From the NCBI GenBank assembly GCA_004194705.1, contig SADC01000267.1, positions 62,001 through 126,000 of the forward strand: a stretch of 64,000 bases of DNA, read 5' to 3'. This document shows, in pieces, positions 45,825 through 56,203 of the stretch; the first letter of the stretch is position 1; the number at the start of each line of letters is the position of its first letter. The position numbers were made by a program, and so were the translations under genes. Below the pieces are notes generated by a model. That model was not told the origin of the DNA and searched no databases. It saw only the letters and a program-made list of their open reading frames with translations. The DNA is from Ditylenchus dipsaci. Lineage: Eukaryota > Nematoda > Chromadorea > Rhabditida > Anguinidae.

Positions 45825-46414
45825 TATACCCAAAGGATCGACTTGAATTGTTGTCCCTAAAGTCTGAATCTTTGCACCTCTTTAATTATTTCTTGCCCTT
45901 TTACAATAAAATACTAATATAACTTAAATATTGCCCCTGTTTTCTGAAAATCGGAAACTTGCTCCGTCTAAGCGTCTTCGATTAAAGTCGGATCAATTTA
46001 CCCCTGCCCAAAAATATTTCTGCCCTAAAAAGAAGTACATCTGAAAAAGCATACTTGCCCAGAGTAAGTAAACTTTTTCAACAGAGAATTTGGCCCGTAA
46101 AAAAGCCAGTTTACCCAACAAAAAAGAATTTGTTCCAGGAAACAAGATTACCCGTAAGATTTCAGCTGTTACCAAAACATAATTAAAGGCGCAAGAAAAA
46201 TTGAAGTGAGCAAAAATTCAGACTTCTGGAGCAACCAATCAATCATAAATAACCTTTCGAAAACACTCGTCAACTAGAAAAGTTTTTCCAAAAATAGTTT
46301 TGAATCACAAAAACTTTCACTCAAATGTCAGCTTATTAATAGACAACAAATTTATTGAGAAACAAAACAACAGAGAACAACGCTGACCGAAGGAGAAATT
46401 ATAAATTTGGATAT

Positions 46415-47146
46415 TTATTCGTTTTCTTCAGTACGGAGTCTGGCGTTCCCATTCGTCAGCACAATGCGCAGCTGCTGGGCACGCTCAACAATCTCCTTGC
46501 GCTTCTTAGATGAGACAGCATGAGCAATCTCACCGCAATATTTCTTGTTTTGCATCAGCAGAATGTCGAGCTCCTGAAAAATTATTTGTATGTATATTAG
46601 CAGCATCGGGCTATAAAGGGGTTAATCTTCAGCCATAGTAAACTAGAATGTTATGGCATGTGCCTCCAGTATAAGGCGAACAAATAGTTGTGAAAACCGA
46701 CAAACATGATCAACGGTCAAACTACGCATGATTAAAAATTGTTTGTGGCTGCTAATTAAACTAATGCCCCAAAGTGGTACAAAAACAAAGTTAAGACCTT
46801 GACGTTGTGGACGAGAACTTCTTGAAACCATTCGGCAAAACATGTCGTGTGAGCTTAGCGTTACCATAACCGATCTAAAAAAATTAATTAGCCACCTAAG
46901 CTTGCAACAATTAATAAATCACCTTGGGCATGCGACGCTGACCCTTAAAGCGACGACGAACACGATTGTCGATACCCTTAGGCTTTCTCCAATTTGGCTT
47001 GACGCGATGATAGCCTTGAAATTAGCAGATAAAATTACATGAACAAAGGGGTTATCGGGGGAAGAACTTACGGTCGGACTCATGCCGGGTGAACGGCGCG
47101 TGCGCTTCTTGATGATCTTCACCTTTTTTCCTTCGATGGTCACCAT
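46415..47146 (-). CDS. RPL32: Ribosomal protein eL32
   Basis: A large-subunit protein. Exons: 47072-47146, 46923-47014, 46798-46874, 46415-46573; introns of 57, 48 and 224 bp, all GT-AG. Exon 1 reads [18 protein letters not shown], then FTRHESDR one base out of frame. Exon 2 reads [20 protein letters not shown] and [10 protein letters not shown]. Exon 3 reads [19 protein letters not shown], then F-LVHNVK one base out of frame. Exon 4 reads [20 protein letters not shown] and ends [10 protein letters not shown]. The full length matches eL32. The two single-base gaps (near 47094 and 46815) look like consensus errors. An AATAAA lies about 60 bp past the stop. TTTCAG directly before the leader (47157) suggests a 5' UTR or trans-splice acceptor. 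Introns rule out a processed copy. Confidence 0.96.
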
Positions 47147-47380
47147 TTTACGAGCTGAAATTTGTTTTATTAGGTACCGCTGAAAATTCAAATGAAGACG
47201 GAGACAAAAATATAATTTCAAGCAACAGTGTTCATCGCGAGGATTGAAAAGAATAAAAGATTTGACAGCATAAATAAATGACACTCACCATGCATAAGAA
47301 ATACAGCAAAACTTTACGCGCCAGTTAAAAGGGATTTTTAATTTAAAGGGGAGGAAACTTAAATACGCATCGCCTAGGAC

Positions 47381-47840
47381 CTAAATTCTTCAAAGTTAAA
47401 TTTCAGATCATCACCACAGCTCTTTTTTTTCGATTACGAGGTTTAAAAAGTGGTATTTATTTTAGCCTATAGACAAGCTCCAGTGGGTGAGAAACCAGCG
47501 CTGATGATCTTGTTAGATGGCTAAGAGTGTGAAGATCATTTTGACACCAAACTTGTAAATAAACGAGTGAAAAATTAAGATTTGCACCCAGTGCTAGCGA
47601 ACCTGTGACTCACAGGTTCGGCTAGCACTGGGTGCAAATCTTAATTTTTCACTCGTTTATTTACAAGTTTGGTGTCAAAATGATCTTCACACTCTTAGCC
47701 ATCTAACAAGATCATCAGCGCTGGGTTTCTCACCCACTGGAGCTTGTCTATAGGCTAAAAATAATACCACTTTTTAAACCTCGTAATCGAAAAAAAAAGA
47801 GCTGTGGTGATGATCTGAAATTTAACTTTGAAGAATTTAG
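47381..47840. repeat. Near-perfect 460-bp palindrome between two ribosomal protein genes
   Basis: Starts CTAAATTCTTCAAAG and ends CTTTGAAGAATTTAG, centred on CCTGTGACTCACAGG near 47610. The arms differ only by occasional 1-base changes, for example AAACCAGCGC against AAACCCAGCGC. No TSD is evident. It lies 235 bp upstream of the eL32 start and 53 bp upstream of the eL39 start, thus in their shared divergent upstream region. Confidence 0.92.
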
Positions 47841-47893
47841 ATTGTCTCGAATTGTCCATAATCCTGCATTGAATTCTACAAAAACCTTTTATA

Positions 47894-50800
47894 ATGGCAG
47901 CTCATAAAACGTTTATCGTGAAGCGGTAGGTTTATAACGTTTTTTCGAGGCTACAATCAGTGCTAATATAACGGCACCGCAATAAAATGGAACTCCAGTA
48001 TAAAGGGACCCTTGAAGCGATTGGGTTGGTTTACCCCAAATACGGTAAACTAGGGGCAACAGGCGCCTATCGGCGCCACTATCGTACTTTAAAATTACAT
48101 AAATATTAGTCGATCACATACCCTGGCTACCCTTTTCCTAGGCACTTCCCTCCTGGCTTCCTCTTAATGGGTAACTTCCTCCTGGCCACACTTTTCATGG
48201 ATACCCTCTCCTGGTGGTTATGCGTAATTAGTGCGCCAGTAATTATTGCGCCGGTAATTAGTGCGCCAGAATGGCTGTAGATGGATTCATTTCGACAACT
48301 TCATCCTTGAAAATTTCATCCTCGGTAAAATTCATCCGGTAAGTGTATCATGCAATAAAGTCATCCTCCGGTAAATTCATCCTCTAAATTTCCGAGGTTA
48401 CAGGTTCAAATCCGGTGGGTGCAGACTTTTTTCTTGACTATTGAAAAAACCCACTTGTATCCATCCTGAAAGGGTATACCTCTCTTACAACCTGAAAATT
48501 TAGATTTAGCCAAACGGTGTGAAAAATCATGGTATCCTACTCAAAAGCATGGTTCAACAGTGTTTGATAATTCCAAAAAAGTGATTTTACAAACGAATAC
48601 CCGGTATTGAGTTACGTAGTCCCCCAGTGGCCTGGAGGGTGCTATAACCATTAGCAGTAGGGTAACTACTAGGTGGCCACCCCAAACAACTAGGTAGCAA
48701 CCCCAAACCACTGGGTAAAATCAGGTATCCCTACTTATTTACCCCTATATAAGTACGTCACTTGATTACTACTCATTTGGGCAAAACTCATTTGCGCAAA
48801 TTGTTTTTTAAAGTTACAGGTTCGGATTTCGGTGATAGCAGAAATTATTTTTTCTTGACTAAAATAGTTTTAAAGGCTCAGGAAGCCGCAGGATGATCAG
48901 GAAAACCACCTGGAACCTTCCTTAAACAGGTATTGGTGACTAAACTGGTGAATTGATCCTCTAAGTTTTTAAGGTTAGAGGTTCGAATCCCGGTAATAGT
49001 TAACACGATTTTACTTTTGTACCCAACAGGGTTTCTAAAGTAGTAGTATGGAGCGGTAGTGAGGCAGTGAACAGGATCAGCAAGGCAGTGACCTGGTAGT
49101 ATAACCAGACCAGCACTTAGGTAGAATTGCTTAGGTACTGGGTGTTTAGTAGGTTTTAGGATAGGCGAAGTCTGATGGACATCCAAAATTTATAATGAAC
49201 CGCACTTAAAAGCAGAAATAGGTTTCAAGCTAAGTTTATTCTAGGAACTCAACTAACATCAAAAAGTAAGTGTTGACATTAAAAACGGTAAACATTCACA
49301 ATTTCAACATCAATTTTAAAGATTCGATTTCTTCAACCATTATATTCCTGATAGCAGCTATACGAGCTTGAGCAAAGTCCGTTTTGTTTTTTCGAGAGAC
49401 GCATTTGGCGAACTTGCATACGAAGATTCCACAGTCAAAAAAATAATTTTGCTTAGGGATATCCTAGAAAAGTTCTCTTATTTCCTAAAAATAAATGTTA
49501 TTAATACCTTGGGGCAAAAACAAAGTCAATTGGATGGATAGACAGTTGCGTATCCTTTTTCTTTTGCAAATTCTGTCAGGAAGTCTCTGAATATTTGTTA
49601 TAGATTGAATAATTATTGAAAATTTCTCCCTTGACTGGGTTCACATGCTTAAAGTTATCGCCATAAAGTGAATCCAGGTATAGAAGCTTGCCTTTTCCAA
49701 GATTAACCACCTTAGTCAAAAATAGTTTTATGATTTAAGTTCAATACGGAAAGGCATGCCGCCAACGACCAATGAGCAGGAGTATAGACTGGGAAGAAAA
49801 GACCAATGAAAGAGGCAGTAGCTCGTGTTGACTTCTTCAAACATTTTGAGCATCGCATTAACATTGTGATTCCCAAGTGTAATTCTCTCATAACCTTTTT
49901 AAAAATCAACCTGCCATAACTGAATCTTGACAAAGAAGTCTGTCACACCTTTTCAAAGATGTAAAAAATCGATAAAGAAGGTTCCATCGATGGATCAATT
50001 TGGGTTATCCCGCAGCAAACAAATGAACATCTTGAAGAGGAAGATGAACATCACGGATTGACCAGGCTCAGCGTCACTAATACATGTTATAAAAGGATGA
50101 TAAAAGACAGAGAAAACAAACCAACCGTGAATCGTAAAGCAAAAATCGATCTCCCTGTATTGTTTGTTGGAAGCATGGCAGAAACTTGACATCTTTCAGT
50201 GGCTTGTCATACGTTGAGCTCCAATTTGCTTTCTTTGCCGGGGCACCATGTCTTGAAGTACTTTGTCAGACGGGAAGGTGAGCAACTGGTCATCCGTAGC
50301 ATGTTCTTACACGATTCGACCGTATTTCCCCAATGTCACACCGATAGTTTTAAGGGCGTCGGCTCTTAACTGCTCAATCTTCTGTTTTTTCTGCAAACCA
50401 ATCTGATGAAGATTTTTTATATCCCTATTATCAAAGCGACACCGAAATGGTACTGAGACTCTTCCGGCAACTGTAAAGATTTTTCGGCTCTAGATCTGTA
50501 GTAGCTTGAAGAGCAGAAATCGCCGATCCATTGCAAGTTTTCTTTAGGCAGCGCCAGATTTGCATCGTTTCCGTGGCTCTAGTTAACTATTACCGGGATT
50601 CGAACCTCTAACCTTAAAAACTTAGAGGATCAATTCACCAGTTTAGTCACCAATACCTGTTTAAGGAAGGTTCCAGGTGGTTTTCCTGATCATCCTGCGG
50701 CTTCCTGAGCCTTTAAAACTATTTCAGTCAAGAAAAAATGATTTCTGCTACCACCGAAATCCGAACCTGTAACTTTAAAAAAATTTGCGCAAATGAGTTT

Positions 50801-51750
50801 TTTCACTTATTTCAAAATAGTGTTTCAAGGACTCCTAACTAATCTTTATATGCTTAAACGATAAAAAAGTTTTTTTCTAAGATTTTTCCACACAAAAGAT
50901 GTATTTTTGAAAAGAAATTTTTTGGGCCAAATTCGACTTTTTGCCCTGGTCCCCAAGGCAATCCAACCTGAAAGGATACCTGGATACCCAAAAAGATGGA
51001 ATTTGAACTTAGTTTTGTTCACTGGGGCTTACCGCATAAAGAAACTCTGGTATGCATACATTTTTATCCATCCAGAGTCACTTTCGAGTGATTTACGTCT
51101 AAGGTATGTGGGTGTGCGCATCTCAACTCCAAGTCCCCAAGCCCCCTGCGCCCCCGAAGGGAGCTTGAGAGTTAGATATGCGCTCACTCACCTACCTTAG
51201 ATATAATTCCGAGCAAGACTTTTAATCGAAAATGCATAAAGAGACTCTTTTTGCCAGCTCCAGTGACCAAAACGGGGTAGAATACCTTAATACAAGGTAA
51301 TTTGCCTTGGTCCCCCAAGGCAAAAAGTCAAGCTTTGGTCAAAAAAATTTTTTGAAAAAAATGCATTTTTAGTGTCGAAAAATGTTAGAAAATAACTTTT
51401 TTTAATCGTTTTAAGCATATAAAAATTACTTAGGAGTCGTTTAAACACTATTTTTAAATAAGTGAAAAACCTTGCACATACCCAACATGACAGCACTCCT
51501 GATACAACGCCACCTCAAGCAGGTCCCTAGAGGTGTCGTAATATCTGGACTTGACTGTACCTGCTGCATTTATTACTTTAGAAAGCTGGCCAAAGCTGCC
51601 AAGCAAAATCGCCCACTCCCTCATTGGTACCGCATGAAGACTGGTAAAAATATCCACATTTGTGATCTGATAGATTAATTTGTTGCAGGAAATAAGATCC
51701 GCTACAATGCCAAACGTCGTCATTGGCGCCGGACCAAGCTGAAGTTGTAA
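47894..51750 (+). CDS. RPL39: Ribosomal protein eL39
   Basis: A 51-residue large-subunit protein near the exit tunnel. Exons: 47894-47925, 51582-51643, 51689-51750. They join in phase to MAAHKTFIVKRKLAK, AKQNRPLPHWYRMKTGNKIR and YNAKRRHWRRTKLKL, the whole of eL39 with no frameshift. Intron 2 is 45 bp; intron 1 is 3.66 kb and filled with repeats, a Ulp1-like protease fragment and a hairpin-core foldback. The leader just upstream has a pyrimidine run (CCTTTT) 4-9 bp before the ATG. AATAAA is at 51825-51830. Confidence 0.96.
47926..48785. other. 5' part of eL39 intron 1: repeat fragments
   Basis: 48225-48275 has GTAATTAGTGCGCCA repeats and 48280-48385 AATTCATCCTC repeats. A B-box-like GGTTCAAATCC at 48410 follows a TCCTCTAAATTTCCGAGG segment that resembles the tRNA-like arm at 48950-49000. 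No coding region. Confidence 0.5.
48786..50796. mobile_element. Element with tRNA-like inverted arms and a Ulp1-type protease, in eL39 intron 1
   Basis: Arms of about 210 bp: 48786-49003 against 50587-50796, starting AACTCATTTGCGCAAATT. Each arm contains two B-box-like motifs (GGTTCGGATTTC and GGTTCGAATCCCGG) and the segment TGACTAAACTGGTGAATTG, which resembles a tRNA D-arm. The interior carries a minus-strand cysteine-protease fragment. Either two SINE-like copies lie in opposite orientation by chance or they are the ends of one mobile unit. Confidence 0.55.
49320..49935 (-). pseudogene. Ulp1/SENP-type (C48) cysteine protease fragment
   Basis: Catalytic landmarks of the SUMO-protease fold appear in order on the minus strand. 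Histidine is in PVYTPAHWSLA followed by LNLNHKTIFD (about 49790-49712). Aspartate is in GKGKLLYLDSLYGD (about 49700-49660). Glutamine and cysteine are in IPKQNYFFDCGIFVCKFAKC (about 49460-49400). Pieces are separated by short introns and frame changes, and the N-terminal part upstream (49936-50550) is degraded. Ulp1-like proteases are often carried by DNA transposons. Its position inside inverted arms in a host intron supports a mobile origin. Confidence 0.75.
50797..51480. mobile_element. Foldback with hairpin core, in eL39 intron 1
   Basis: CACTTATTTCAAAATAGTG at the left returns as CACTATTTTTAAATAAGTG at the right. The arms carry TAAGTAATTTT and ATATGCTTAAA, then CCTTGGTCCCC. The core at 51030-51250 has CACTTTCGAGTG, GTCTAAGGTATGTGGGTGTG and CCCCCGAAGGGAG. 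It lacks terminal C/G tracts, so it is a core-bearing relative of the G/C-capped family. Confidence 0.75.
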
Positions 51751-51839
51751 GGTCACCTAGTACATGTGACTGGGGCTAAACTTCATTGTGTATGCCATTG
51801 TTGTTATCGTTCTTGCGATTGTTGAATAAAGTGATACAA

Positions 51840-52369
51840 AAATTTCAAAAATGTTCTCTATATTGTCGAAGTCAATTTTCTCAAAAACATAATCTAAAAG
51901 TTCGTTCCCCAGCTAGGTCCGACGATTTTTTTTCCAGTCTTTTACTAATTATGTTTGGACAGTCGACTACAGTTGACTTGTCATCCCCAGGACACTTCAC
52001 CCTATGGGACGTTTCACTCCCAGGACATCCGTAAGTACTAAAGGAGCCGTCCGTGACACTTCGTCACCTCGGCCGATTCGTCACTCGGGACAATTCTTCA
52101 CCTCCTAATAAATTGGGACGATTCGTCACCCACCAATAAACCGGACAATTCGTCACCTCCACCAAAATGGGACAGTTCTTCACTTATCAATAAAACTGGA
52201 CGATTCGTCACCTAGTTCTAATTAGCATAAGAACTGTGCAATTCACAACAGTTACATATTAATAATGGTTTAATAGATGTTGGATTAATGGATTAATAGA
52301 TGGTCCAACTGAACTGATTCATCTGGCTGAATCAATTTAACTGGCTGAATCAACTCAATAAAATTATTG
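51840..52369. repeat. Tandem GATTCGTCACC repeats and other fragments
   Basis: 52010-52215 has seven or more diverged units of GGGACGATTCGTCACCTCC, with AATAAA-like spacers (CCAATAAA). 51898-51935 is a pogo-like fragment (GTTCGTTCCCCAGCTAGGTC). 52270-52370 has GGCTGAATCAA repeats. No gene is seen; the eL39 polyadenylation signal lies just before this stretch. Confidence 0.55.
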
Positions 52370-53339
52370 GCGCTACTGTAATATATACCCCCCCCCCCAA
52401 AAATCGACCTACTGTCATATACCCCCCCCCCCCCCAAACCGACTTTTTTAGGGATGGTTAAAAACCATTTTTACACAATAATTTCGCCATAAAAGGACCA
52501 GAAAAGCAATTTAAATGGGATTGCGGGCTGTATTGGGAGGGGAAGGAATAATACAGGGCCACTTTTCGAGATGGTTGGGATCCTTAGGTATTAATTTTCT
52601 AAGCGTCTAAGGGTACTTTCAAACCCAGGAACTTGTGGTGCAGGCATAAGTATGAGTACTTTTCATGGGCCAAGCAGATCCGCGGGGTGGACCCCGCGGG
52701 TTTACTCTTAGGACTAGCACTTTTCGAGTGCTAGGCTGAATTTTTGGATGCTGGGCCTCTGGCCCGGCCTTGTAGAACGAGGGGAAGTGCTATTCGGCGA
52801 AGAAACAGAGATGTTGAACATAGTTTTGAATACTGGGGCCTACCGCATAAATAACTCTGGTATGCATGTTTTTTCATGCGTCCAGAGTCACTTTCGAGTG
52901 ATTTGTGCCTAAGGTATGTGGGTGTGCGCATCTCAACTCCAAGCCCTCAAGCCCCCTGCGCCCCCGAAGGGGCTTGGGGGCTTGGAGTTGAGATGCGCAC
53001 CCTCACTTACCTTAGACATGATTCCGAGAAGTACACTTGATCATAAAATGCATATAGAGTCTATTTTTGCCACGGCCCGAGTTGAAAAACATGGTAAAGC
53101 AGCTAAAAAAAATTGGCCCCTGTATTATTCCCTTCCCCTCCCAATACAGCCCATAATCCCCTCTGAGCTGTTTTCTGGTTCTTTTATGGCAAAATTATTG
53201 CCTAAAATGGTTTTAGACACTCCCAAAAAAGTCGATTTTGGGGGGGGGGGGTGGGGTATATGACAGTAGGTCCGATTTTTAGGGGGGGGGGGTATATTAC
53301 AGTAGCTTTTTGGGGGGGGGGGTATATGACAGTAGCGTC
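52370..53339. mobile_element. G/C-capped foldback element, full copy with hairpin core
   Basis: Starts GGCGCTACTGTAATATATA plus a C-run and ends TATATGACAGTAGCGTC, flanked by a perfect 8-bp duplication AAATTATT (52362-52369, 53340-53347). Two further C/G-tract pairs lie just inside, as if the family inserted into itself. The core is at 52810-53060. A GGACCCCGCGGGTTTACTC and TGGGCCTCTGGCCCGG insert (about 52600-52800) interrupts the left arm. Confidence 0.9.
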
Positions 53340-56203
53340 AAATTATTCTATCCCTTCGATTCCAATTGATTCAATCGACTTGATCGAATCAATCCATTTG
53401 TTTGAAACGAATTAGCCTTTTATCTATCTCGGCTCATAGATCCTGGGTCAGTAAAAAATGCTAAGAATAGAAGTTGCGGGGAAAGTTTGGATAAAAAAGA
53501 GAAGATTTTTAAAAGGACGGGTTGGCCCCGCGGATGCGGGGCCGAAAAACTAGTTTCACGACTAAAAAGCAACATAATCAGTAAAAAAAGTTATAGATAT
53601 TTAAAAAAGTAGCGAATTTTTTTGGCGCCAATTCAAAAATAGTACCACTTTGCCGTTCAATTCACCTTTTTTAATTTTCGATTCGCGCCATTCTGCACCA
53701 GAATATACATTGTGAAGTCGGTCCTATAGGTATTAAAGTAGTTTAAGCACCCTTTTAGGTTGGTTCACCTTAAGGGACCAAGGCAAAAAGTCAAAATTTT
53801 GGTCAAACTTTTTTTTTCAAAAAATGTCTTTTCGCCACCTGAAAACTTCTTTTCTACTCTAGCAACGACCCGGTAAGACCAAAAAAGTGGTCGAAACACA
53901 CTTTTTGGAAGACGGCGTATAAGGCACTTTAGCCTTCGAACCTGTGATCCTACACATTGGAGGATCAAAAACATTTCGTGTCGGGACAAATTTTTGTGGA
54001 TGAATTCGTGTGTGGATGGATTCTTGTATGGATGAATTAGGTGTGGATGAATTCGGTGCCGCCCGTCTTAAGGTTTAATATATGTGTCCATGGACAGTCT
54101 GCTCCGAAAATTTGCAAGTACTGATAATTTTTGCAAGAAATAACAACTTCGGTAATGAAAATTATTTTATTGCAAAACCTAGCTTCTTTTCGAAAAAACT
54201 GCAGATAGCAAAGTGGACCGGCTAGATTTGGGATAATAAAAAGTTTCGGGAGTCCTGTGGGATTCCCGTCCCGTTGCCAACCCTTCTACTTATCACTAGT
54301 ATAAAGCATTTATTCTTTTTTATTCTGGTTACAAGTTATATGAAAGGTCTTTATTTATTCCAAGCATATTACTGTTTTCTAAAATCAAATTTCAAGCTGT
54401 GACATAAGTATTAATACTAGTCAAAAATGTGTAAGCTAAGCTACTTTAACTAATGAACTTTTTTTTGTAGGCATGAGGAAAAGAGATGAAATTTTATGAC
54501 CTAAAAAGCATTCATTGCGCCTAGGAATCTGCTAGGTTAAAGTAAAGGTTACAGCAGAAACCTTTGGATGTATTTTGGGTAATATTTAATTCTGCCCCCT
54601 AATTTCTGAAAAATGCCCCTAATTTTTTCTTTCGTCGTTTTTAGTTAAAATTTTGCGGGAATCTAAATTTTCTAGTCATAAAATTACTTGGATTGGTCAG
54701 AATCACACCCCGGAATGTTATTTTTTGACTAAAAAAAAATTTGAATTCCCGCAAAATTTAGACTAAAAAAGAAGAGAAAAAAATTTGGGGGCAACTTTCA
54801 GAAAATTAGGGGGTATCTTTCAGTAATTAGGGGGCAAATCAAATTAGGGGGCATTTTTCAGTAATCAGGGGGCATTTTTCAGTAATCAGAGGGCAAAATT
54901 AAATGCCACCGATGTATTTTCATAAAATATAAATTTTTTGTTTAACATTCCTCTCAAGAATAATAATTTTTCTAAACGAACACTGCCATTCCACAGAGCA
55001 TAAAAAACTGCACCGAAAAGTGCTATTCAGTAGAAATGTATAACATATTTTTTTTTGAAAATTCAAATATTTGTTGTCTTGAGCGGGATTTGAAATTTGA
55101 AAGTAATTTTTAAAATTTGAAGAGCAGCTCCATGCTGAACACTAATCTGGTGTTAGATTCTTAGGTTTGCTTAGGGAATAAAAAGCTTCACGTCAAATTA
55201 TTTTTTGAAATACTTTTTTGATTTCTTTTGAGACTAATGTTGAAAAACTTTTTATGTTCAACATTTATACTAAATAGTACTTTTTGTTGCAGTTTTTTAT
55301 GCTCTGTGGAATGGCATTGTTCGTCTTTTGCCATAATGCACCTGGAACAAGTTTGACAACTTTTTTCATATAATATCAAATTTTTAATGCTTAAAGGTCC
55401 TCATACTTTAGTGGGAATGTGCTGTTTTTGGTAACGACTAGTTTTTGATTGACTTCTTTCTTTTTCTTCCCCCTTCGGGGGCGCAGGGGGCTTGAGAGTT
55501 AGAGATGCGCGCACTCACTTACCTTAGACATGATTCCGAGAAGTACTCTTGATGAAAAAATCCGTATAGAGTCTCTTTTTGCCACGGCCCAGTTGAAAAA
55601 TATGGTGAGGCAGTCGAAGAATACATATATTCACTTTTCTATTGTTCTGCCATAAAAGTGGCCCCTTTTATTCCCTTCCCCTCCCAATATAGCCCTTAAT
55701 CCCTTTAAAACTCAAAAGGCGCCAATTTAAAAAATATTTTTTTTTCAAATTTTTCTAAAATTTTACCTTGTGGGACCAAGGCAAATCCCAAATTTTTTTT
55801 CACTTTCACAAAATCTGATGATCATTTCCCGTAAAAATCCGGGTCGAGAAACACGAATATGCAATCGGTTTTTAAAAATTCACCTTGAAAGTGGGTCAGC
55901 CGTGGGGGGGGGGCCAAGTAAAGTGTTACCAAAAGTTCATCTCTATGATTTGCATCACCCTATAAATGATGGATAAGTCAATTCAATTGTCAATGAAAAT
56001 ATGTATATATGGACTAGCAGTCTGCGCCGAGTCAAACTAACATTAGAAGCAGGAAGAGAACAATCAAACAAAATACCCGCGTATAAGAACATAAGGTGGA
56101 TTGGGAAAAAAAGAAAAAGCAAGCAGCAATTTTGTTCTGGAAACAACAGCATCAACAATAAATTAGTTAAGCAAAACTTCTAATAAAAAAATTAGCCAAT
56201 TGA
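53340..56203. other. No gene seen; repeats and a partial hairpin core
   Basis: 54590-54905: an inverted AATTTTGCGGGAAT pair flanked by AGGGGGCATTTTTCAGTAATC tandem units. 54245-54290: CGGGAGTCC/GGGATTCCCGTCCCG hAT-like end. 54980-55330: an inverted pair (CCATTCCACAGAGCATAAAAA and complement). 55460-55720: half of a hairpin core beginning CCCCCTTCGGGGGCG, followed by a G/C-family arm. 55900 carries a G-tract end (GGGGGGGCCAAGTAAAGTG). No credible exon before the G-alpha stop. Confidence 0.5.

Noticed and set aside
46415..47146. eL32 as a processed pseudogene because of frameshifts
   Set aside because: All three introns and splice sites are intact, an AATAAA follows, and the only defects are single missing bases of the kind seen in every conserved gene here.
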